A DNA stretch of 64,000 nucleotides from Chrysemys picta bellii (taxonomy: Eukaryota > Chordata > Testudines > Emydidae). The stretch lies in contig NW_027052970.1 of assembly GCF_011386835.1 (NCBI RefSeq), positions 1 through 64,000 on the forward strand, written 5' to 3'. Both the position numbers and the translations under genes were made by a program. Shown piece after piece: positions 1-9,262 of this stretch (position 1 is its first letter; every line of letters starts with the position of its first letter). The notes beneath the pieces are model-generated. The model did no database searches and had not been told where the DNA came from. It saw only the letters and a list, made by a program, of their open reading frames with translations.

Positions 1-35
1 GACCAGGGCCGTATGCCGCCCTGCTCTGCAGGGCA

Positions 36-221
36 ATGATCCCTGAGTACTTGATTGTCTCGTGGCGCAGAAACGTGTCATACTACGGAGAACCCAATAA
101 GGCCGCTCTCCCCAGGAACCTGATGCAACGGCTTTCCAATTACCTCCAGGAGAGCTTCCTCGAGATGTCCCAGGAGGATTTCTGCTCTATCCCCGGACAT
201 ATAGACCGCATTTTACTGTAG
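36..221 (+). CDS. Unrecognised 61-residue ORF fragment
   Basis: The frame is open from an ATG to a TAG and encodes a mixed hydrophilic peptide with no transmembrane segment (for example LSNYLQESFLEMSQEDF near the middle). The composition is more protein-like than most ORFs here, but I do not recognise the family. The ORF starts close to the window edge, so it may be the last exon of something that begins to the left. It lies 173 bp from an oppositely oriented acidic exon-like ORF, and both could belong to one transposon-derived repeat. Confidence 0.3.
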   Translation: MIPEYLIVSWRRNVSYYGEPNKAALPRNLMQRLSNYLQESFLEMSQEDFCSIPGHIDRILL

Positions 222-393
222 CTGCACTGGCAGGGACTAAACAGTAGAGCGGCTTGTGCAGAACAATCATGCTAAACCGGACATTGTTAGATTTTTTTTC
301 AATAGTTGCACTGCCCAGGACTGAAACGTTAAGCGCCTAGGGCAAACTAATCATGAGAAACCCATTGTTGTTATTCTTAATATTCCTGTTCTG

Positions 394-600
394 TTAAAAA
401 TAAATATTTAGATGTTTAAAACACTTACTGGCTGATCCTTCCCCAGATTCTGTGTCCGGGTTAACGGCTGGGGACGGTTGGTAGGGGATCTCTGTAAGGG
501 TGATGAAGAGATCCTGGCTGTCGGGGAAATCAGCGTTGTAAGCGCTGTCGACTGCCTCGTCCTCCTCATCTCCTTCCTCATCTTCCCCGTCCGCTAACAT
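394..600 (-). CDS. Acidic exon, possibly from a Myb/SANT-like transposon-derived gene
   Basis: The minus-strand frame starts at an ATG and is strongly acidic at its N-terminus (GEDEEGDEEDEAVDSA). It then runs through a DLFITLTEIPY-type segment to ESGEGSA, after which a good donor (AGTAAGTG) lies within the frame, so the last ~15 residues are probably intron. Many predicted turtle proteins next to Myb/SANT-like DNA-binding domains carry a similar acidic linker; that comparison is from memory. No DNA-binding domain is visible within the window. It may be an exon of a live gene or a repeat copy. Confidence 0.35.
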   Translation of the reverse strand: MLADGEDEEGDEEDEAVDSAYNADFPDSQDLFITLTEIPYQPSPAVNPDTESGEGSASKCFKHLNIYF

Positions 601-621
601 GTCTGAGGAACCGGCTGTGCA

Positions 622-700
622 GGGCCGGCTTTAGGCCGATTCCACCGATTCCCCTGAATTGGGCCCCGCCCCTAAGAGGGCCCCGTGCAGATCGGGCAGT
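622..700 (+). repeat. Terminus of a GCCGGCTTTAGG inverted-terminal-repeat element
   Basis: The sequence begins GCCGGCTTTAGGCC and continues into a GATTCC...GAATTGGGCCCC block. The same terminus occurs at 20811 and, inverted, at 22069-22080 and in the other units, which shows it is an interspersed element end. Only this end is clear here; the other end was not found in the flank. Confidence 0.5.
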
Positions 701-2662
701 GTCCCTGCCTGAAGCAAAGCTCTGTGGCTCTCCCGGAAGCAGCAGCTGTTGCTGCTAGGCAGGGAGAGACGCTGGCCGGCAGGGGCCTGAGGCAGAGGCA
801 GCAGCGGCTGTTGCAGGTCAGGAGGGGGGAGGGGAGGAGAAGGCACATGTGCTTTGCAGCCTTCACCTCCCCTCCCCCCAGCACTCACCTGGAGGAGACA
901 CCGAGGGGGCTTCCGGTCCGGTGGGAGACAGGAATCTCTGCAGTGGACCTCACTCACCTTAGCAGCTGCTGGGGCTTCGGTCGGTGAGAGTTTGACCCCG
1001 TGATTCCCCCTAGGTGTGTAATATTGGGTTGGTTTTGTGGTTTTCGGTGGTGTTGCTGTTTGAGGGTGAGTTGTGCCTGCCTGCGTCTGTTTCAAAACTA
1101 AACTCGGGATCATGTAACCCAGGAAGAAAGCCCCGAGCCAGTACTTAGTGCTGTGAATTCCAGGTGAGAGAGAGAGAGACAGGGAGGTTTGGAGGAGGAA
1201 ATCAAATACATCAGGAGGGGAGAATGCGAAAGGTCTGCAACACGGCAGGCTGAGACTTTTATCTCTCCCTTCTCCCCCGAGAGAGGGGAAACTGAGGCAC
1301 GGAGTGATCTGATTCCCCTCCCCAAATTATTTTGCAAAGGAGGGGGACGGGGGGCTCCTATCCAAACCAGTTCCCTTCCCATCAACTCTGCTTCCCCTGC
1401 TGCAAGACTGCTGTAGGGGCTGAATATTTCCATTAAACTCTGGCTCCTTCATTTGCCCTACAACAATAAAATAGACTGGCTTGGGGGGGAGGAATATTCC
1501 CCCCCCCCCAAGCTGTGTGGACATTAAGGTTTTGGGGGGGGGGCACGATAACATTCCAGATCGATCAAATGCCCAGCTCAGCTTTCTAGCCATCCAGCAG
1601 CTCTAGGGTAGGGAAGGAAGGGGCTCTTGGTGCAGAGTGGTCACAAAACAGGGGTGAATTTAGCAGGGGGGGGTCCGGTTGAAATCCCACCTGATGCAGC
1701 CACACAGAATCTCTGGCGGCGCTAGGAGAGGCCAGGAGTGGAAGCACGTGGCCCGGGGGTGGGGGGACATTTGCCCTCAGTCCTGGGCTCTGGGATGGAC
1801 TAGACTGGGTGGGTGGTGGGTTCAGTCTAGTCTTCCAGCCTGTTGTTCTCGCTGGGGTTTGTGGTTTTCATCTGGCTCCACTGAAAAGATCAAACAAGCC
1901 CAGTAGAAAAGGGGGGTGAGAGAGGTGGGAATGGGTTTGTAAGGGGTTAAAGTGACCCATCAATGAAAGAGTAAAACCAGAGTTTGACTGGGTTTCCCCC
2001 CAGCCACCACTCCTGCAAACACTGGGCAAGGGGCAGCCCCATCCCCCACCGAGGCTATGGTGAGGGGCAGCAGGGGAGGAAGGAAGCCACATGTGATGGC
2101 AGTCCCCTCCCCCCCAGCACCCACCACCCCTTCTCCGGCCCCCAAACTCTGTCCCAGAGCCTGCACCCACGGAGAGGCAGCCGCGTGCTCTGCAAATCAG
2201 AGACCGTTTCAATGTAGTGCCAGGGGGAAGCAATGCTCAGTCTGTCCTGAAATCCTGTGTGGGATGAGTCACAAAGCTGGGAACCCGCTGCAGGGAGCTT
2301 TCCTGAGCCGAGTTACTGAGCTGCTCCTTCTGGCTAGAGGAGATGGGGCTTCGCACAGACAGGGCCCTGGACTCTTCACAAGGCTGGGAGAGCAGCTCTG
2401 GGGGGGAAGGTGTCCTGGGGGAAGGCAGCGATTTAATGGTACACCATTAAATTTGAGATGCTCTCTCAAAGGGGGTGGCGTTCCCCAAGCCAGGGGCTTT
2501 CTTCCAGAAAGGTCACCGCTCAGGGAAGGAAATGGCAGGAACAAAGGGAACCATTAGTCTCCTCTCCGGCCGCTAATGAGCTGTCGTCCCAGCCCTGATG
2601 GAATTAATGGTCTCTGTTATCTCCGCTCTGCAGCCTGGTGCCTGCTTTGTGATGCCAACCTG

Positions 2663-2664
<2 letters not shown>
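701..2664. other. No supported gene; GC-rich flank with homopurine and poly-G/C runs
   Basis: I see no ORF with exon borders or a recognisable family. The stretch has GC-rich segments and poly-G or poly-C runs near 1486-1510 and 1534-1544, where an interrupted G-run followed by a C-run could fold back. A downstream part (2057-2560) is GC-rich but without coding signals. Confidence 0.5.

Positions 2665-2726
<62 letters not shown>
2665..2726 (+). repeat. (GA)31 microsatellite
   Basis: About 31 uninterrupted GA dinucleotides form a pure purine strand. The mirror-symmetric polypurine tract can in principle form intramolecular triplex. It lies in the single-copy flank. Confidence 0.95.
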
Positions 2727-2731
<5 letters not shown>

Positions 2732-2885
2732 CAATGCCTAAGTCTTGTATAACAGGCTGTCACTGTCTGCAAAGCTTTAGCCGCTGCCCTGGGGAGCTAA
2801 TCGGGGTGGGGGGGGGGAAGAGGAGGTTCACCATTAGGTTTAGAGAGTTTGGCAGCCAGGTGCAATTCTAATCAGTTGAGGATAT

Positions 2886-3467
2886 TGTTGACGTCACTAG
2901 GCATAACCCTAGGTAACTCGGGAGGGTGAAAGGCCACAAAGTGTCAATGAAGCCTTCCTGCACTAGGCCTAAGTGAACCAAACTCTATCCTTCCATGTTT
3001 AAACTCTGATCAACCTCAAAAGCCAGGTGCAATTGGAATATGTAAGCAACCAGTTATCTGTGTGCAACCCCCTGCTCAAGAAGTAATAATGAGGCCTGCA
3101 TGTTTCTGGCTGAAGGGAAAAAGGACAAGATAACGGTTTAAAGAAGTTACTAACAAGCTAGGCTTATAGCTGCCAAGAATGACTTAACTATTACCAGGGA
3201 TGGGAGGGGTAGAGGGAGGAATGGGGGGGAGAAAGGGAGGGCTAGAGCGGAAAGGGGGGGGGGGTGAGGCTTAACTGCAAAATGTATAAAAGAAGAAAAA
3301 CTGTTCCTGTTAATGTGCTTGATTTGAGACTTGCCAGTCTCCTTGCACCACTTTGGGATCCCAAATAAACTTTGTTTTCTTCTCCCCCTGGTGTGTTTAT
3401 TGGCGCGAAGCACACCGGGCAACGAACCCCACTGTTGCTTTGCCTCGGGCACTCTGTGCTGGCAACA
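2886..3467 (+). mobile_element. Solo LTR of an endogenous retrovirus
   Basis: The 582-bp block starts TGTTG and ends CAACA, and is flanked by a perfect 4-bp direct repeat ATAT (2882-2885 and 3468-3471). A TATA-like box (TATAAAAG, about 3284) precedes a polyadenylation signal AATAAA (about 3363), giving an R region of plausible size. This order fixes the plus orientation. A 4-bp target duplication is typical of gamma-like (class I) retroviruses. No internal gag/pol/env sequence is present, so it is a solo LTR left by LTR-LTR recombination. Confidence 0.75.
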
Positions 3468-3689
3468 ATATCATACAGGCCCAGAGGAGGTGTCAGCAGA
3501 GTACTTCTGTTCTGCACAGCTGGGGGACAGGACGAGTCTGCTGGGAATGGGCAGTTTTACGCCACCACAACCGTGCCCACATGTCCATGCTGCTTACCAA
3601 GCTTTGGGTCCAGAGATCTACTCGCCCAGAACAGGTAGCCCTGCCTGTGACCTTGTCGCAAGGGATGCAGGATTGGGAGTCCAGGAATG

Positions 3690-4006
3690 GAGGTTGTTCA
3701 TAACTCTGAAATGTTCATAACTCGGAACAAAACATTATGGCTGTTCTTTGAAAAGTTCACAAAGGAACATGGTCGTCATACAGCTTTGAAATTTTACTAT
3801 GCAGAAGAAAAATGCCGCTTTCCCTTTATTTATTTATTTATTTATTTGTAGTAGTCTACGTTTAACACAATACTGTACGGTTCTGTAGTTGATATTGTGC
3901 GTGTGTGTGTCTCTGCTGCTGTCCGATTGCTTTCGGTTCCAAATGAGGTGTGCGGTGGACAGGTCAGTTCATAACTCTGGTGTTCGTAACTCTGAGGTTC
4001 TACTGT
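3690..4006. mobile_element. Non-autonomous Tigger/mariner-like DNA element
   Basis: The two ends carry related inverted motifs built from GTTCATAACTCTG and GTTCGTAACTCTGAGG. The right end (…GAGGTTCTACTGT) resembles the Tigger-type terminus CAGTAGAACCTC in reverse complement. The left terminus is eroded. No transposase ORF is present. Confidence 0.5.
3823..3847 (+). repeat. (TTTA)n microsatellite
   Basis: A short run of TTTA units lies inside the Tigger-like element. Confidence 0.8.
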
Positions 4007-4009
4007 CGC

Positions 4010-5045
4010 TAGTATTGGATGGGAGAGCGCCAAGGAAAGCCCAGGGTGCCGCCAGAAGTGGTGGTGGTGAGTCAATAGGTGGCGCTCTTCCCTCTGGGTC
4101 AGCACTGAGCCAGTGCCGATGGGACGCTTTGGGGAATCTAGGTGAAACTTCAGAATTCTGGCTGATCTTCATGAAATTGTTGTGTAAGGGAGTTCACTGG
4201 TGTACGTGGGCTCCACCCTCATCTCTCCCAGAGCAGAGACAATGGAGAGTCGTTAACCTGAATGGCTCCCATTCATATGGGAGCACCCTGAAATGAGGAG
4301 GGTCAGTTTTCTCTAACTTCTGTGCAGGGGGCTGGGGTGTAGGGCACCAGAGACAGGGTGAGGAGGGGGCTCCCAGGAAAAACAAAGGATGCGGGGGCCG
4401 ACCAAGGGCAAAGGAAATTGGCAGGAGAAAAGAGTGAGATTCCATGATTCAGAGAAGCCATGAGCTGTAGGGGGGAGGGACCCTGAATTCCTTAAAAGAC
4501 TCTGGCCTGGCCCAAAAACACTTGAGAGTGGGGAGGGAACTGAGGGAGGGAAGGTGATTGTTGGGTCTGGAGCTGTATATCTTGTGTCCTGTCTAAAGTA
4601 AAGAGTAGCTGCTTTAGAAGCCCTTTTTGCAAAGCTTCTGTCTTACGTGGTTCAGCTACAGGGGTGAGGATCTCCAGGGTTGGGGCTCTGGAAAGGGTGT
4701 GCTTACGCGACCGGGGAGCTGGCGCTAGTCTCTGTGCCTAGGCACTTGGACTGTGGGGTCTCCACTCCCAGAAAGGGATGCTAGACAGAGCATGTGCACC
4801 CCAAGAGTTTGCATAGAGACACCCTCTGCATTCAAACAGAGGCAGTGCCTGAACTCTGCTCAGACTCAGGCAGCTTAAAGCACGTGGTGCCCAAACACTC
4901 CAGCAAGGGGCGCTCTACCAGGAGCATGTGGCAGCTCCATTCTGATGTTCCATCTTTCAGACGGGGCATAAAACCAAAGTCGTGATCCTTGGGACTCTCT
5001 CCAAGCATGGGAATGTAGCATCTAATTTGGAGGTTTGCACTCCAT
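4010..5045. other. No supported gene; probable old SINE debris near 4905-5000
   Basis: No exon with a family match is visible. Around 4940-5000 the text CATCTTTCAGACGGG followed by AAAACCAAAGTCGTGATCC resembles a widespread vertebrate interspersed repeat tail, recognised only loosely. Confidence 0.3.
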
Positions 5046-5169
5046 TAGGATGACCAGATGTCCCGATTTTAAAGGGACAGTCCTAATATTTGGTGCTTTG
5101 TCTTATATGGGTGCCTATTACCCCCCCACCCCCATCCCTTTTTTTCACACTTACTATCTGGTCACCCTA
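5046..5169. mobile_element. Short hAT-like MITE, AGGGTGACCAGA family
   Basis: The ~124-bp element has inverted ends, AGGATGACCAGATGTCC on the left and CTATCTGGTCACCCT on the right. It is a relative, in opposite orientation, of the element that forms the left edge of the tandem array at 5878. The flanking 8-mers (cactccat / gcttacat) match only partly, so the target duplication has decayed. Confidence 0.65.
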
Positions 5170-5429
5170 GCTTACATTCCACCTGCATGCTGCACGCTTG
5201 CTTACCTGAGGTTAACTATGGTGCTGTTAAACGCCTGCTATGTCCCATCCCCCCTGGAAGAGGTGGTCGGACTTCTCTTGTGGGTATAGTGAGTTTTATA
5301 CAGACCGTTTGTAAAATGCATCGGGATCCCGTGCAATGAAAGCTGCTCTGCATCTCCACATTATAGTTATGCCTCCATACATAGTCACAGCTTCTACATA
5401 GTCCATCCATACCGCCCTTCTGCATTAAG

Positions 5430-5646
5430 TCCATTAATGGCTATTAGCCAGGACGGGTAAGGAATGGTGTCCCTAGCCTCTGTTTGTCAGAGGGTGGAGA
5501 TGGATGGCAGGAGAGAGATCACTTGATCATTGCCTGTTAGGTTAACTCCCTCTGGGGCACCTGGCATTGGCCACTGTCAGTAGACAGGATACTGGGCTGG
5601 ATGGACCTTTGGTCTGACCCAGTACGGCCATTCTAATGTTCTTATG
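5430..5646 (+). mobile_element. CR1 LINE 3' end
   Basis: The segment ends with the CR1 tail phrase GGTCTGACCCAGTACGGCC followed by ATTCTAATGTTCTTATG, familiar from turtle and crocodilian CR1 copies. Only untranslated 3' sequence is present. The orientation is given by the tail at the right end. Confidence 0.75.
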
Positions 5647-5649
5647 TTC

Positions 5650-5877
5650 TCACCCTCTGGGGTATCATTACAGTTCCCTGGAGGCTGGTTATTAACCTGC
5701 CTACGCCACCTATTGCAACCTGAAATCTGGATTTTGCTGCAGAAGGCCCATCTCTCTCTCCCCCGCCGCCCCCACAGCGTTTTGTTTAGCGGCTGAGGTA
5801 TATGAATAGGATCGTCAAAGGGGCCGTATAGCATCTTTAGACTCTTTAAGGGCAGGGTGGCTTTTATAGCTCACCAC
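5650..5877. other. Unique flank up to the array junction; no gene seen
   Basis: Nothing recognisable is seen here. The last bases (tcaccac) precede the hAT MITE that opens unit 1. Units 2 to 4 have a different sequence at the corresponding place, sharing only CACCACTAG, so this is the left breakpoint of the tandem array. Confidence 0.6.
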
Positions 5878-5999
5878 TAGGGTGACCAGACAGCAAGTGT
5901 GAAAAATCGGGACAGGGGGTGGGGGATAATAGGATCCTATAAGAAAAAGACCCAAAAATCGGGACTGTCCCTATAAAATCAGGACATCTGGTCACCCTA
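5878..5999. mobile_element. hAT-like MITE at the array edge, unit 1
   Basis: The ends are TAGGGTGACCAGACAG and GGACATCTGGTCACCCTA. The right flank GCACACCC is the target-duplication half, but the matching left half is replaced by single-copy flank here. The element therefore marks the junction between flank and array. Confidence 0.75.
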
Positions 6000-6240
6000 G
6001 CACACCCCCAGGGAGTGGCGGGGACCCACACATGTGAAACGGAGCTCATTAATAACCGATCAACAGCATATATGATGCAATGTACAGAATATATAATTTT
6101 ATTTTTTATATAGTTATGGAAAGTAAATAATACATGGAAGAAATTAAAGGCTTTTTTTTCCATTATTTTTTTTGTTAGTCATCCCTGCCGGGGCCCCGCC
6201 AAAAATGTTCGATTTGGGCCCCGTCCTTCCTAAAGCCGGC
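6000..6240. mobile_element. Truncated TIR element, right part only, unit 1
   Basis: An AT-rich stretch is followed by the terminus CCTAAAGCCGGC at 6229-6240. The left half is missing because the array begins at the nested MITE. Confidence 0.5.
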
Positions 6241-6244
6241 GCTG

Positions 6245-6918
6245 CTGGAGAGAACAGGAGGATTCAGTCAGCAGGGGCTGCCGATCCGTCCCATTCACCA
6301 GGGCTGCCATCCTGCGGCTTCAGCATTAGTGGCTGGGGTGACTTGGGGAAAGGTCTCAACCTCCCCACATCCCACTTCACTGCTGCCAGAATCCCTCCTG
6401 CCCCCCCCGCTACAGTCCCCTCCCTACCCAACCTGGGTGGGGCTGGAGGAGAGGGGTCTGAGAACTTGAGCTGTGGATTGGAGGTGGAACAGCTGTCAGG
6501 GGCACTGACGGGGAGGTGGCAGGAGCTCCCCGTACCAGGAGGGGGGTTGCCACTGGAGGTCACAAGGAAGGACAACAAGACTCCATCCTGGGGGTCAGGA
6601 GGGGAAATCCATCCCTCAGAGGTGGGCAGGGGCTGGGTGGAAATGCTGCTGGTTCCAGGGGCCGTTAATCCCCCGATTCCTCGGAGGCGTCTGAGTCTCA
6701 AACAGGTTCTCGTTCCCTTGCAGCAGGAGGACGTCACGGCCAATGTGATGTGCCAGTTCCGTATCATGCGGCACTTGCGCCAGGTGCCCGAGGCGCTGCA
6801 GGGCCTGTGCCTCTGAGGCCACCAGCAACTCCCGCTCCCTGCTGCAGGTACTGCTCTGGCTCTCTGTAAATGGGGAGCTAGTGGAAGGGGAAATGGAGCC
6901 CCCTGGCACTCACAGAAA
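6245..6918 (+). repeat. Left arm of inverted repeat, unit 1
   Basis: The arm runs from CTGGAGAGAAC to CACAGAAA and is the reverse complement of 8609-9921 once the hAT insertion is removed. It contains the uninterrupted (empty) hAT target as GTCAGCAG near 6267. An extra terminal exon copy in plus orientation lies at 6724-6816. Divergence from the right arm is a few percent by eye. Confidence 0.9.
6724..6816 (+). pseudogene. Inverted extra copy of the MROH-like terminal exon, unit 1
   Basis: A polypyrimidine tract and TTGCAG acceptor precede a 30-codon frame ending in TGA. The peptide starts QEDVTANVM and ends VPEALQGLCL. Two residues differ from the right-arm exon (R to C, L to F). No other MROH exon lies upstream on the plus strand, so this copy is orphaned in the wrong orientation. 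Confidence 0.6.
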
Positions 6919-8257
6919 GCTGATTACAGAATGAGCCCGAACTGAGAGGCACCATATCCGCCCCCCTAAAGAGCCAGACTTCAGTGGTGATACACCCCAG
7001 CTGGGGTAGCAACAGGATTGAGAACGAGGTAGGAAGTTCAGAGCAGCAAGGAAAGCCTGGAGGGGAACTTGAGAAGAGAGGTTGGAAAAGTGCAGCAAAG
7101 AGAAAGGTGCAGACCTAGCTGTTGGGTCCAGGGCCCTGGGCTGCTATCAATGTCAGGGTAGGACTGGGTTCCCCTACTGGCCTCAGAGGAGGCGGCGTAC
7201 ACTCACCTGGAGAGGGTTCCCAAGCCCAGCAAGGGGGCTACAGGCTGAGCAAGTGCCCCAGCGATGGCAGAAGGACTTCTGTCTGTGGAAAGACCTCTTT
7301 GGACTTTTAGTGTGAGGCAAGCGGGGCCCCAGAAGGGTGGACTAAAGGTGGTGACCTGGCCGGAGTTACCAGGCAGAGAAACTGCCGTGGTGCTGGAGCG
7401 ACCATGGATGGGGGACGCTAGCCCAGCGAGAGGGCTGTGATGCCATGCCTGGCCGCCGGGGGGCACCTAACGATGAGTAGATTCATTTATGATTGGCATA
7501 GTTGGCAGGATTGAGTTCCCCCTGTGATCCGTGAGGGAAGTCTTGGTTGCTGAAGGAATCATAGAATATCAGGGTTGGAAGGGACCTCCGGAGGTCATCT
7601 AGTCCAATCCCCTGCTCAAAGCAGGACCAATCCCCAGACAGTTTTTTTCCCTGATCCCTAAATGGCCCCCTCAAGGATTGAGCTCACAACCCCAGGTTTA
7701 GCAGGCCAATGCTCAAACCACTGAGCTATTCCTCCCCCAAGCAGGTGTATCAAGGGACCAAGCTGGTCGCTGGATTTCCCACTTCAGTTCCAGGGACTGG
7801 CTAAGCAGCCAAAACAGATCTAGGGGTTTCTCCTGCAGCTCCTAGAAAACCAACAGACGCAGAAGGAAGTGCAGGTGGAGCTACAGACGCAGCAGCAGCA
7901 ATACCTGTGAGAGATCCTGCAAAGGGAAATCAACCCAGGGTCTGCTATGCCCATGGACAAAAAGAGCAGAGAAGGAGAGCATGCCTGGGCTGTGCTGAGA
8001 AGGTTAGCCCAGGGAGAAGGGCATGAGAAAGTGTACAAACGTGGCCTAATGCCAAGATGGGAGCAAGAGTTCTTTGTTTTGGGGGCAGAGAAGCAGGCCA
8101 TATCAAAAGACACGGCCTGCTTAGGAAATTGCTGAGTGGCTGAACGAGGGGCCAGGGCCCTAAGTAGTTGGAAAGAAAGGAGAAGGTGTCCTCTGACACA
8201 AACCCCCATGAGGCAGGCAAGGTGGAGGTGGCTGGGGGGCTCCACCAGTACGTCACA
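6919..8257. other. Palindrome loop, no supported gene, unit 1
   Basis: Apart from the CR1 fragment, the loop contains no exon with a family match. A CAGCTCCTAGAAAACCAAC stretch near 7836 followed by CAG-rich sequence (7868-7905) reads on the plus strand as a short glutamine-rich frame before a TGA, which could be a decayed exon or gag-like coiled coil; I do not assign it. Equivalent loops lie at 22760-24104, 38608-39952 and 54456-55800. Confidence 0.4.
7556..7737 (-). mobile_element. CR1 LINE 3' fragment in the palindrome loop, unit 1
   Basis: The classic CR1 end is present in reverse complement (AATCATAGAATATCAGGG, then GGAAGGGACCTC and CATCTAGTCCAA). A block AGCAGGCCAATGCTCAAACC, common in turtle CR1 copies, precedes it. 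Only 3' sequence is present. Confidence 0.85.
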
Positions 8258-8437
8258 GAGCTACTCTCTGTGGATCACCCCGCTCAATGAGTGTTCATTC
8301 TAGGAAGCAAGCCGGCTAGACAGTAAAACAGCAGAGGCTGCTCCCAATGCTACACTCGGTTTCTCAGAAATGAGTAGACTTTATGGGCAGAAGACACCGT
8401 TAGAGCATCTAATCTGACCCCCTGCATATCACAGGCC
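8258..8437 (+). repeat. Dispersed duplication, copy 1 (in palindrome loop), unit 1
   Basis: This 180-bp block, from GAGCTACTCTCTGTGG to ATATCACAGGCC, is ~95% identical to 15408-15587. It includes a CR1 3' end (minus) plus ~110 bp of non-CR1 flank, so the pair arose by segmental duplication, not by two insertions. Confidence 0.8.
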
Positions 8438-8710
8438 TTTCTGTACCATATGGGGCAGGCAGAGCTCTGCCTGGGCGCAGGGGGAATGGGATGGGGGTAG
8501 ATCAAGGAAAGGGGGGAGGGGAATGGGTGTGAGGGAAAGAGTTCCTGTCCCAGATGAAGGAATTTGGGGGCAGAGGAAAGGACCCTGCTCCACAGAGAGG
8601 GGAGAGGGTTTCTGTGAGTGCCAGGGGGCTCCATTTCCCCTTCCACTAGCTCCCCATTTACAGAGAGCCAGAGCAGTACCTGCAGCAGAGAGCGGGAGTT
8701 GCTGGTGGCC

Positions 8711-8803
8711 TCAGAGGCACAGGCCCTGCAGCGCCTCGGGAACCTGGCGCAAGTGCCGCATGATACGGAGCTGGCGCATCACATTGGCCGTGACGTCCTC
8801 CTG
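8711..8803 (-). CDS. MROH-like terminal exon, unit 1
   Basis: The acceptor CCCTTGCAG leads to QEDVTANVMRQLRIMRHL, ending EALQGLCL and TGA. I associate this ending (QLRIxRHLxQVPEALQGL) with MROH C-termini from memory. A second AG three bases into the exon could be used, removing one glutamine. The coding sequence is identical in all four right arms. Confidence 0.65.
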   Translation of the reverse strand, partial: QEDVTANVMRQLRIMRHLRQVPEALQGLCL

Positions 8804-9262
8804 CTGCAAGGGAACGAGAACCTGTCTGAGACTCAGACGCCTCCGAGGAATCAGGGGGGATTAACGGCCCCTGGAACCAGCAGCATTTCCACCCAGCCCC
8901 TGCCCACCTCTGAGGGATGGATTCCCCCTCCTGACCCCCACGATGGAGTCTTCTTGTCCTTCCTAGTAACGTCCAGTGGCAACCCCCCTCCTTGTACGGG
9001 GAGCTCCTGCCACTTCCCCCTCAGTGCCCCTGACAGCTGTTCCACCTCCAATCCACAGCTCAAGTTCTCAGACCCCTCTCATCCAGCCCCACCCAGGTTG
9101 GGTAGGGAGGGGACTGTAGCGGGGGGAGCAGGAGGGATTCTGGCAGCAGTGAAGTGGGATGTGGGGAGGTTGAGACCTTTCCCCAAGTCACCCCAGCCAC
9201 TAATGCTGAAGCCGCAGGATGGCAGCCCTGGTGAATGGGACGGATCGGCAGCCCCTGCTGAC

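Noticed and set aside
7842..8135. Glutamine-rich and lysine-rich plus-strand text in the palindrome loop as a gag-like gene
   Set aside because: Only short frames are present, stops interrupt it, and no zinc-knuckle or other diagnostic motif is visible. It was left undecided in the loop entry.
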